A stretch of DNA of 10,623 nucleotides from Patescibacteria group bacterium (GTDB lineage Bacteria > Patescibacteriota > Dojkabacteria > SC72): the NCBI GenBank assembly GCA_003518125.1, contig DOZG01000091.1, positions 2,355 through 12,977 on the forward strand. The letters are read 5' to 3'. The notes beneath the pieces were generated by a model, which did not search any database, was not told the DNA's origin, and worked only from the letters and a program-made list of their open reading frames with translations. Both the position numbers and the translations under genes were made by a program. This document shows, in pieces, positions 1-6,191 of the stretch (the first letter of the stretch is position 1; each line of letters opens with the position of its first letter).

Positions 1-758
1 TCTACCATTTCAATATCTGGCAGACCCAACAAGGTTCGTACTTCTTCCTCTGTTATGTTCTTATCCTTACCACTTTGACCACTAAATACAACATCAAGCA
101 AGGATAGAGCATCTCTGTAGCTACCACGAGCATTCTTAATGATTAATTTCTTAGCTTTAGCCTCAACCTTCATCCCTTCACCCTTAGCACTTCTATTAAT
201 AACTTCCATGATCTCTTTATCACTCCCTAATCTAAAATCATACCTTTGACATCTTGAAAGAATTGTAGCTGGTAACTTATGTACTTCTGTGGTTGCGAGT
301 ATAAAGATTACATGGGAAGGCGGCTCTTCCAGGGTTTTAAGCAGTGCATTAAAAGCCTCTGTAGTAAGCATATGTACTTCATCTATAATATATATTTTGT
401 ATTTCCCTTCGGTAGGAGAAAACTCAATCTTCTCTTTCAATTCTCTAATCTGGTCAATACCTCTATTAGATGCAGCATCTATTTCAACTAAATCTAAGAA
501 ATTACCATTTGTAATTCCTTTACATATATCGCATTCATTACAAGGATTACCATCTTTACCAAGATTAGTACAATTTACAGCCTTAGCAAGTATTCTCGCA
601 GTACTTGTTTTACCTGTACCTCTAGAGCCTACAAAAAGATATGCATGAGAGAGCTGGTTACTCTTAACTGCATTCTTTAATATTTTAGTGATATGTTCCT
701 GCCCTATCAACTCATCGAAATTTTGGGCTCGATATTTTCGGTATAGTACTAATGACAT
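1..758 (-). CDS. dnaX: DNA polymerase III subunit gamma/tau (clamp loader ATPase), 5' part, truncated by window edge
   Basis: The first 252 codons, read from the ATG at 756-758, give the AAA+ core of the clamp-loader subunit that loads the sliding clamp at replication forks. It opens with MSLVLYRKYRAQNFDELIGQEH, the usual DnaX start. Walker A is GSRGTGKTS (residues 44-52). Four cysteines (C63, C73, C76, C79) form the DnaX zinc module. Walker B is IIDEVHM (124-130), sensor 1 lies at LATTE (154-158), and the arginine-finger motif is SRC (168-170). Domain II begins before the window ends. The C-terminal part, including domain III and any tau-specific region, is outside, so tau/gamma frameshifting cannot be judged. 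It lies 72 bp downstream of mfd on the same strand, and a good promoter sits in that gap. Identification is certain; only the length is unknown. Confidence 0.97.
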   Translation of the reverse strand, partial: MSLVLYRKYRAQNFDELIGQEHITKILKNAVKSNQLSHAYLFVGSRGTGKTSTARILAKAVNCTNLGKDGNPCNECDICKGITNGNFLDLVEIDAASNRGIDQIRELKEKIEFSPTEGKYKIYIIDEVHMLTTEAFNALLKTLEEPPSHVIFILATTEVHKLPATILSRCQRYDFRLGSDKEIMEVINRSAKGEGMKVEAKAKKLIIKNARGSYRDALSLLDVVFSGQSGKDKNITEEEVRTLLGLPDIEMV

Positions 759-766
759 AATGATAT

Positions 767-795
767 ATCTTAGACCAGCAAATATATACTGTAAA
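767..795 (-). promoter_or_regulatory. Predicted sigma70-type promoter of dnaX, apparently leaderless
   Basis: Reading the minus strand, a -35 TTTACA (795-790) is followed by exactly 17 nt and a -10 TAAGAT (772-767). The -10 ends 8 nt before the dnaX ATG (758). A start site about 7 nt past the -10 would fall at roughly 758-760, on or next to the start codon, so the mRNA would have no room for a ribosome binding site. This suggests dnaX has its own promoter rather than depending only on read-through from mfd. Confidence 0.6.
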
Positions 796-830
796 GTAAA
801 AATATTTTACTCGGGGAAAAGACCTAAGCC

Positions 831-3224
831 TCAAGCTTTTAATTTTTCAACAGCATTACTAAGCATTTGTGTGTACAAACCATAACCCACTGAATTGATT
901 ACACCAGATTGATTCCTACCCAAAATATTACCAGCTCCTCTGATTTCCAAATCACGATTTGAGAGAATAAAACCAGAACCCAAAATCTCAGATTCCTTTA
1001 ATGCACTAACTCTTAAGGCACTATTCCCTTTTAATTTTTCAAACAAAAAACATGCATATGCCTGCCTATTTCCTCTCCCAATCCTCCCTCGTAATTGATA
1101 CAATTGAGACAGACCAAACATATTAATATCATCTACAATTAGCGTATTCACATTTTGAATATCTATGCCATTCTCAATTATCGTGGTACAAAGCAGTATA
1201 TCTATACCACCATTTACAAATGAGTCCATAGTTTGTTCAATCCGTTTGACACTCATCTGCCCGTGCAATATTTTTACTATACCCTCTGGAAACATTTTTT
1301 GTAACCTATTCTGTACATATTGTATAGTACCTACACGATTATGTAAGTAGAAAACTTGTCCATCTCTATCTAACTCTCTTCTAACTACCCTATCAATTAC
1401 CTTCCAAGAAAACCTACAGAACTCATTTTTAATATCTTTCCTCCCACTTGGTGGTGTAGCAAGTACGGATATATCACGAATACCCATTAAAGACATATTT
1501 AATGTACGTGGTATTGGAGTAGCCGTCATAGAGAGAATATTAGTATTTAACCTCATACCTTTTAAGTGTTCTTTCTGTTTAACCCCGAATTTCTGTTCTT
1601 CATCAATAATTACTAACCCAAGATTCTTAAAACTCACTTTCTTAGAAAGCAAACTGTGTGTACCAATCACAATGTCTACCCCACCATTCTTTAATCCACT
1701 TAAGATCTTTTCCTTCTGTGATTCTGTATTAAATCGACTTAAAGATTGAATTACAAATGGATACTTCTCAAATCTCTTTCTAAAAACTTTAAGATGTTGC
1801 TCTACAAGTACTGTTGTAGGTGCAAGTATTGCTACTTGAAAACCAGAGTTTACTACTGCAAAAGTTGCTCGCATAGCGATTTCTGTCTTCCCAAAACCAA
1901 CATCACCTACAAGTAATCTATCCATCGGAATATTGTTCTGAAAATCCTCTATGATATTTCTAGTGGCAACAAGTTGGTCTTCTGTATCACTAAATTCAAA
2001 ATCATTAATGAATGTCTCGAATTCATCTAACTGTTCATTGGAAATAACGGTATCTATTGTACTTGTAGTTCTCAATGCATACAGCTGTAGAAGCTCCTTA
2101 GCGATACTCTCTGCTTGTCTTTTAGCACTTTTAGATATTCTACTCCATACATCACTATTAAGTCCTGTAAGGGTTGGTTTCTTTCGACCAGTACCAATAT
2201 ATTTCACTACCTTTTCTAATGCACTAAAAGGTATTAGTAACCTATCATTCTTTGCATAATGAATATCCAAATATTTCTGATTCTCAATCTCTTTCAATCC
2301 CTTAAATATACCAATACCGTGATCTTGATGTACTAAGTAATCCCCAGGAATTATTTTCTTAAGAATTTCCCATGAAGAAGCCTCAATATTTTTTAAATTC
2401 TTCTTCTGGTCAGAAATATCTACCTCTCCCAATACCTCTAAATCTGTAAGAAGAATTAACTTAGATTTTTTGTATAGGAAACCTCTACTCAGATTCTTTT
2501 CAAGATTACTTCCCGCTTCAAAATATTTATTAATGTATTTTGCAAGACTACTCTGACTTCTTTCAAACCTCTCTAGGTTCTTCGAAAGATACCAGATTTC
2601 ATATCCAAGCTCTTTAAAATTCTTTAATATGTTTTCTGTGGTATGAAGGTCTATGTAGCTATATATTGCAGGTATCCTCCTAAGACCTACTTCATATGTA
2701 TTGCCACTTAAATCTTGAGTAAGGTATATTAACTTAGAATTTGAAAGATATTCATTCCCAATGATATGGGAAGAGTTTACATCCAGTATTTCTTTAAATT
2801 CTAATTCACCAATTTTTCTTCTTTTACTAGGTTCAACAATCTCAATACTCTCGATTTCATCACCCCAGATGCTCAATCTCAGAATATTCTTCATACCATA
2901 CGGCCATATTATCACCACATCTCCCAATACAGAGAATTCTCCTTCTTCCCAGACTCTTCCTACCTTTCTATATCCTATTTGGGTAAAAGAGTCAGTTTTA
3001 AACTTACATCCCTTTTCTAACCTAAGAAGTTTAGTATCCTTTTCCTTGATATTCTTAGTGATGTATATGGAGCAATTCAATTTACGACCGAGTATTTCTG
3101 CAAATATTTCTTCAAATTCTGAATCTACTTGAGAAAAGTATTTTTCTTTCTCATTTAAATCAAATCGTTTACTTAATTGATCAAACAGGTTATCTTTAGT
3201 TATCTTTTTAGTGGAACTTTGCAT
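831..3224 (-). CDS. mfd: Transcription-repair coupling factor Mfd, short form lacking the TRCF (D7) domain
   Basis: A DNA translocase that removes stalled RNA polymerase and recruits UvrA in transcription-coupled repair. Residues 82-135 resemble the UvrA-contacting domain D2 (GYRKVGRVWEEGEF...GDEIESIEI). The CarD-like RNA-polymerase-interacting domain spans about 288-345 (PGDYLVHQDHGIGIFKG), and the relay helix lies near 360-385. The RecG-like helicase lobes have Walker A GDVGFGKTE (440-448), the DEEQ box (541-544), TATPIPRT (567-574), and QLRGRIGR (710-717). It is 797 residues, against 1148 in E. coli. Only about 80 residues precede D2 (about 125 in E. coli), and the protein stops at EKLKA, just after the translocase module, so D7 is absent. 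An in-frame TAA 9 nt upstream fixes the ATG as the most upstream start. No frameshift is visible, and only 72 bp follow before dnaX. Identity is certain; domain limits are by eye. Confidence 0.95.
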   Translation of the reverse strand: MQSSTKKITKDNLFDQLSKRFDLNEKEKYFSQVDSEFEEIFAEILGRKLNCSIYITKNIKEKDTKLLRLEKGCKFKTDSFTQIGYRKVGRVWEEGEFSVLGDVVIIWPYGMKNILRLSIWGDEIESIEIVEPSKRRKIGELEFKEILDVNSSHIIGNEYLSNSKLIYLTQDLSGNTYEVGLRRIPAIYSYIDLHTTENILKNFKELGYEIWYLSKNLERFERSQSSLAKYINKYFEAGSNLEKNLSRGFLYKKSKLILLTDLEVLGEVDISDQKKNLKNIEASSWEILKKIIPGDYLVHQDHGIGIFKGLKEIENQKYLDIHYAKNDRLLIPFSALEKVVKYIGTGRKKPTLTGLNSDVWSRISKSAKRQAESIAKELLQLYALRTTSTIDTVISNEQLDEFETFINDFEFSDTEDQLVATRNIIEDFQNNIPMDRLLVGDVGFGKTEIAMRATFAVVNSGFQVAILAPTTVLVEQHLKVFRKRFEKYPFVIQSLSRFNTESQKEKILSGLKNGGVDIVIGTHSLLSKKVSFKNLGLVIIDEEQKFGVKQKEHLKGMRLNTNILSMTATPIPRTLNMSLMGIRDISVLATPPSGRKDIKNEFCRFSWKVIDRVVRRELDRDGQVFYLHNRVGTIQYVQNRLQKMFPEGIVKILHGQMSVKRIEQTMDSFVNGGIDILLCTTIIENGIDIQNVNTLIVDDINMFGLSQLYQLRGRIGRGNRQAYACFLFEKLKGNSALRVSALKESEILGSGFILSNRDLEIRGAGNILGRNQSGVINSVGYGLYTQMLSNAVEKLKA

Positions 3225-3234
3225 ACGAGAAGAT

Positions 3235-3240
3235 TATAAT
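3235..3240 (+). promoter_or_regulatory. Possible plus-strand -10 of the hydrolase gene (shared palindromic -10)
   Basis: The 8-mer ATTATAAT (3233-3240) is its own reverse complement, so a TATAAT is also readable on the plus strand, toward the hydrolase gene at 3272. The predicted leader would be about 25 nt. The -35 position (3212-3217, TGGAAC, inside mfd) is poor, so activity in this direction is uncertain. Confidence 0.35.
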
Positions 3241-3252
3241 GGATGGATGGAT
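3239..3252. repeat. Short tandem repeat, ATGG x 3.5
   Basis: Three and a half copies of the 4-mer ATGG lie between the divergent start codons of mfd and the hydrolase gene. They fall inside the spacer between the mfd -35 and -10 elements. A gain or loss of one unit would change that spacer from 18 to 22 or 14 nt. It may simply be a chance low-complexity tract. Confidence 0.6.
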
Positions 3253-3271
3253 AATTTGTAAGTAATTAAAA

Positions 3272-4510
3272 ATGTTTATCGCACATGCACCAATATCATA
3301 TTTAGCCAACGAGGTAATCCAAAAGAAAAAACTTTCAAATCTAAAGCCCTCTCAACAAATATTTGTAGTGGTCTGTTCCCTAGTCTTTGGGGTCCTTCCT
3401 GATATGGATCTCCTAGTAATGATGATGACTGATAGGCCTCCATTCTCACACCATGATGTATTTACCCATACTTTTACATATTGGATAGCGGTATGGTTAC
3501 TACTTTCCCTAATCTCTAAATTAGTATATCCCCATTTAAACAACAAGATGAAACAGTTTTTAACAAAGGATTTTCTTAATATCCTACTTAAAACCTTTTT
3601 AATTGCAGGTATTTCTCACTTTCTTGCAGATCTGCTTGTTGGTAATATTATGCTTCTCTATCCTTTTACTACTAGACCTTTTACAATATTAAAGTATATT
3701 TTTGAACCAAGTTACTTCTCAGGATATGCTCTGAGTGTGTTTTTAGCAATTGAATTTATTTTCATTGCCATTGCATTACTATCTTTAAGTAGAAAGTTCC
3801 TTAAAAAGTTTAAATGGGATGATATTATTGTATATATCTTACTAAGTGTTACTGGTTTATATCTTCTTTTTACCATGTTTATAAACACGAAGACTTACAA
3901 CAATAGTTTTCTTGATGGTACGAATAAGCCGTATATAGACTGTGATATGGATTTTGATACATTGAGGGATTCCGAGGATGCGGATGTTGATAATAATGGG
4001 ATTGATAATATATTAGATGTAGATGAAGAAGGTTTAGTGGTTTCTATAAAGGATATTGTTAATTCAAATAAACTAGCGATTAGTGGGAATGGAGATCTAA
4101 AAGATTGGATTATTACAAAATTTGGAGGTCTAAATTCATATCGATTAGTATCCCAAGCATTTTATGAGAATTACTCCCCTATTGAACCAGTCCTAAAGGA
4201 TTTCTATATTAAATCTTTAGATAAGAAGAAATATACAGTTAATTTAGATTATCAAGAAGTATTAAGAAATTATCTACTATCAAAAGATCTTTTAATAGAT
4301 CTTAATCTAGAAGGTAGTCCCCTACTGGCTAGTGGGAAGGTGTTCTTTCTTATAGATGAAAATGACGAGATTATGAATATAGGAATGAGTATGGATGGTA
4401 ATGAAGTAGCAATTGTATTACCAGGTGAAGAGTTTGTTCAGTATCACACCTATGAGGGTATTAGAAAATTCTATGGAAATACTATATCCATCGTTCAAAT
4501 ATGTCTTTAG
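3272..4510 (+). CDS. YdjM-type membrane-bound metal-dependent hydrolase with a C-terminal extracytoplasmic extension
   Basis: The N-terminal half fits the YdjM/DUF457 family of membrane-bound predicted metal hydrolases (substrate unknown). Candidate metal ligands are H5, the LPDMD motif (42-46), H60, H61 and H66 in SHHDVFTHT, and H116/D120 in SHFLADLL. Hydrophobic segments lie near 30-50, 68-87, 105-130, 152-173 and 184-204. After about residue 205 comes an extension of roughly 200 residues unlike the standard family. An acidic stretch at 223-251 (CDMDFDTLRDSEDADVDNNG) resembles thrombospondin type 3 calcium loops. Residues 270-412 faintly resemble a papain-like NlpC/P60 or DUF1287 fold. It is the only plus-strand gene here, diverges from mfd, and its last 29 bp overlap the end of pth. 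The start codon has no Shine-Dalgarno; translation begins MFIAHAPISY, placing H5 as in the family. The family call is good, the extension tentative. Confidence 0.8.
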   Translation: MFIAHAPISYLANEVIQKKKLSNLKPSQQIFVVVCSLVFGVLPDMDLLVMMMTDRPPFSHHDVFTHTFTYWIAVWLLLSLISKLVYPHLNNKMKQFLTKDFLNILLKTFLIAGISHFLADLLVGNIMLLYPFTTRPFTILKYIFEPSYFSGYALSVFLAIEFIFIAIALLSLSRKFLKKFKWDDIIVYILLSVTGLYLLFTMFINTKTYNNSFLDGTNKPYIDCDMDFDTLRDSEDADVDNNGIDNILDVDEEGLVVSIKDIVNSNKLAISGNGDLKDWIITKFGGLNSYRLVSQAFYENYSPIEPVLKDFYIKSLDKKKYTVNLDYQEVLRNYLLSKDLLIDLNLEGSPLLASGKVFFLIDENDEIMNIGMSMDGNEVAIVLPGEEFVQYHTYEGIRKFYGNTISIVQICL

Positions 4511-5045
4511 TAAGAAGTTCTTCACATGCTTTAAAAAGAGTTATGTTTAAGACTTCTCTTTCTTCTTTGGTAAATCTCTTTAATACATATTCTTCTCCAG
4601 GGATTTCTCTACTTTCCCTATTTTCAATACCAATTCTTACTCTTAAGAAATCTGTTGTTCCTAATATTTCTTCAACACTCTTTACTCCATTATGACAATG
4701 TGGGGATTTTCCTCTCTGTATTTTATACTCCCCTAATTTAAGGTCTAGGTCGTCATGGAAGAGTATAAAGTGATCGATATCATACTTTTCATATACCCTT
4801 TCGATTACCTCCCCAGAGGTGTTCATTTCTCCTTTGGCTTTCTGAAGAATAATGACTTCTCCACCACCCCATTTTACTCTAACAATATCTGATCGTAGAT
4901 GTCTTTCATGTTTAAATACATCGTGTGCTGTAAAACCTTCATAGCGAAGAGCTTGTTTCAATACATCAAGGGCACAGTATCCTGCATTGTGCCTAGTATT
5001 GTGATATCTAACATCGCCATTCCCTATCGCACTAATTAGTATCAT
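4482..5045 (-). CDS. pth: Peptidyl-tRNA hydrolase
   Basis: Cytosolic enzyme that cleaves the ester bond of peptidyl-tRNA released from stalled ribosomes. It is 187 residues, near the usual length of about 190. Active-site positions of the family are present: N9 in AIGNGD, the catalytic H19 in TRHNAG, N75 in GEMNTSG (E. coli TFMNLSG), D98 in FHDDLDL, and H118-N119 in CHNGVKS. GEMN replaces the common TFMN, and PHCHNG replaces GGHNG; both are mild departures that keep the key residues. Its ATG overlaps the ybeY stop by 4 nt (ATGA), so translation is probably coupled. The 3' end overlaps the convergent hydrolase gene by 29 bp. It is the last gene of the rpsU-yqeY-ybeY-pth cluster. Confidence 0.95.
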   Translation of the reverse strand: MILISAIGNGDVRYHNTRHNAGYCALDVLKQALRYEGFTAHDVFKHERHLRSDIVRVKWGGGEVIILQKAKGEMNTSGEVIERVYEKYDIDHFILFHDDLDLKLGEYKIQRGKSPHCHNGVKSVEEILGTTDFLRVRIGIENRESREIPGEEYVLKRFTKEEREVLNITLFKACEELLTKDIFERWI

Positions 5046-5485
5046 TTCTGTATTAAACTTCTTAACATTTTATTAACTATTTCTTCTTGTTTAATATACA
5101 TTGGTTCTTTTTTGTAATCAACTTTATCAAATTCCTTTTCGTGACGATGTCCTTGTAAATGTAGAATACCATGTACACAAAGTCGGATAATTTCTTCTAT
5201 AAACTTTGTATCAGAAAAATTGTTAATTACATATTCAGGACATATATATATTTCCCCTAAAAGATCGTTAGAATCAAGGTTAAATGATAACACATCTGTA
5301 ACCTCATCTATATTTCTATACTCACCATTTAATTCCTTAATGTACACACTTTCCACAAATATAATGTTTAAATTTTGATCACCCAGTGTTAAATTTTGTT
5401 CAAGACATTTTATTAAATCCTTCTGAGTGAAGGGAAGTTTAGGGTGTATATCTAAAAGGATTTGGATATCTAAAATATTAACCAT
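5042..5485 (-). CDS. ybeY: Endoribonuclease YbeY (rRNA maturation factor)
   Basis: Zinc-dependent RNase involved in 16S rRNA 3'-end maturation and ribosome quality control. It is 147 residues, a normal length. The family signature is clear: TDVLSF (63-68), LGEIYIC (76-82, usually LGDIxIS) and the metal-binding HGILHLQGHRH (H105, H109, H115). The usual Asp before the last His (GYDH) is Arg here, but the three histidines remain. The ATG lies inside the last codons of yqeY (8-nt overlap). An AGGAA (5500-5496) sits 10 nt upstream of the ATG and is the closest thing to a Shine-Dalgarno in the window, although it may be coding sequence only. The stop overlaps the pth start by 4 nt. Confidence 0.94.
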   Translation of the reverse strand: MVNILDIQILLDIHPKLPFTQKDLIKCLEQNLTLGDQNLNIIFVESVYIKELNGEYRNIDEVTDVLSFNLDSNDLLGEIYICPEYVINNFSDTKFIEEIIRLCVHGILHLQGHRHEKEFDKVDYKKEPMYIKQEEIVNKMLRSLIQK

Positions 5486-5927
5486 TATTAAGCATTTCCT
5501 GTACTATATTTCTTACACTGTTTCCATCAGCCTTACCATTTAGCTCTTTCATTACAACACCCATTACTTTACCTATTTCCTTTATATCCTTCACGCCCAA
5601 TTGTGTAATCTTTTTAGAAACAACTTCCTTAATCTCTTTATCATTCATTAATTCTGGTAAATATTTCCGCATTATCTCTAAATCTTTCTTCTCACTTTTA
5701 ACAAGGTCTTTTCTACCCATCTTACTGTATTGAGAGATAGAGTCTTCTATTTTGTTTGTTTCTTTTCTAAGTATCTTCTGAATATCTGTATCTGTTAATT
5801 CTTTATCAGAGCTTATTTGAGCATTCTGAATAGTAGCAAGTACTATTTTAAGAATCTGAACAATATCAGTATTACCTGCTTTGATAGCAGTCTTCATATC
5901 TATTCTTAAGGTTTCTAGGAGAGACAT
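5478..5927 (-). CDS. yqeY: GatB/YqeY domain protein
   Basis: A 149-residue stand-alone YqeY protein, the usual length. The family resembles the tRNA-binding tail of GatB, and its exact role is unsettled; a tRNA- or translation-linked job is assumed. Recognisable features are the start MSLLETLRIDMKTAIKAGNTD, the segment ILRKETNKIEDSISQYSKMGR, then EKKDLEIMRKYLPELM, and the C-terminal GKVMGVVMKELNGKADGNSVRNIVQ. It starts 17 nt after the rpsU stop with no visible Shine-Dalgarno (only TTATTAGCTTCAAAC upstream). rpsU followed by yqeY is a widespread gene order, which supports both calls. Confidence 0.93.
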   Translation of the reverse strand: MSLLETLRIDMKTAIKAGNTDIVQILKIVLATIQNAQISSDKELTDTDIQKILRKETNKIEDSISQYSKMGRKDLVKSEKKDLEIMRKYLPELMNDKEIKEVVSKKITQLGVKDIKEIGKVMGVVMKELNGKADGNSVRNIVQEMLNNG

Positions 5928-5944
5928 TGTTTGAAGCTAATAAA

Positions 5945-6145
5945 TTATTTAGCTCTTCTTGCAGCAGTTCTTCTTCTTCTTTTCATTTTTGCCCATTCTC
6001 TTCTCTTTTGGATTTTTAGTTCAGCTTTTTTAATTCTGTATACTCTATTTCTGAATGTTTCTAATATCCTTTCTCTAAGAACTTCTCTGTGTAATCTTTT
6101 TAGGGCACTGTCTATATTTTCATTAGCATGTACAATTACTGCCAT
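5945..6145 (-). CDS. rpsU: 30S ribosomal protein S21
   Basis: A 66-residue, strongly basic small-subunit protein that sits near the 3' end of 16S rRNA, the anti-Shine-Dalgarno region. It begins MAVIVHANENIDSALKRLHRE, which matches the S21 start with its conserved acidic-then-basic helix, and ends in an Arg/Lys/Ala-rich tail (KMKRRRRTAARRAK). Length and composition are typical of the longer S21 forms. It is the first gene of the rpsU-yqeY-ybeY-pth cluster and has its own probable extended -10 promoter just upstream. No Shine-Dalgarno is visible before the ATG (ACTCGGATAATC). Confidence 0.95.
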   Translation of the reverse strand: MAVIVHANENIDSALKRLHREVLRERILETFRNRVYRIKKAELKIQKRREWAKMKRRRRTAARRAK

Positions 6146-6178
6146 GATTATCCGAGTTAATTAATATCAAACGGTTGG

Positions 6179-6187
6179 ATTATATCA
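6179..6187 (-). promoter_or_regulatory. Predicted extended -10 promoter of the rpsU cluster
   Basis: On the minus strand TGATATAAT (6187-6179) is an extended -10 (TGN plus a perfect TATAAT). It lies in the 46-bp gap between the Cys-rich surface protein stop (6192) and the rpsU ATG (6145). The matching -35 position (6207-6202, AGCAAA) is poor, as is common for extended -10 promoters. The predicted start near 6172 gives a leader of about 26 nt. No terminator hairpin is visible in the gap, so read-through from the surface-protein genes is also possible. Confidence 0.55.
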
Positions 6188-6191
6188 CAGA

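Larger units (their letters stand above)
3233..3262 (-). promoter_or_regulatory. Predicted promoter of mfd, apparently leaderless
   Basis: On the minus strand a perfect TATAAT (3238-3233) lies 8 nt before the mfd ATG (3224), with CTTACA (3262-3257, 4 of 6 matches to TTGACA) 18 nt upstream. The geometry is the same as at dnaX: the predicted start site falls within 1-2 nt of the start codon. The -10 also contains the in-frame TAA that rules out a longer mfd. Confidence 0.6.

Noticed and set aside
279..648. Plus-strand open frames of 70 and 119 codons
   Set aside because: They lie entirely antisense to dnaX, whose minus-strand translation is unmistakable; they show no family resemblance and no start signals.
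1..758. Programmed frameshift giving gamma and tau forms of DnaX
   Set aside because: The region where such a slip would occur lies beyond the left edge; no slippery A-run is visible in the part present.
796..810. Hairpin GTAAAA/TTTTAC in the mfd-dnaX gap as a terminator
   Set aside because: The stem is 6 AT-dominated pairs with a 3-nt loop and no clean U-tract; too weak to call, and it lies just upstream of the dnaX -35.
1951..3132. Plus-strand open frames inside mfd (102 and 123 codons)
   Set aside because: Antisense shadows of the conserved Mfd frame; composition is typical of reverse-complemented AT-rich coding DNA.
831..5045. UGA recoding (genetic code 25) as in some CPR groups
   Set aside because: TGA ends mfd and ybeY exactly where the families end or where the next gene begins, and conserved Gly positions use GGN codons.
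5931..6164. Plus-strand 77-codon hydrophobic open frame
   Set aside because: It is the complement of rpsU; reversed Arg/Lys codons give Leu/Phe-rich sequence, which explains the apparent membrane protein.
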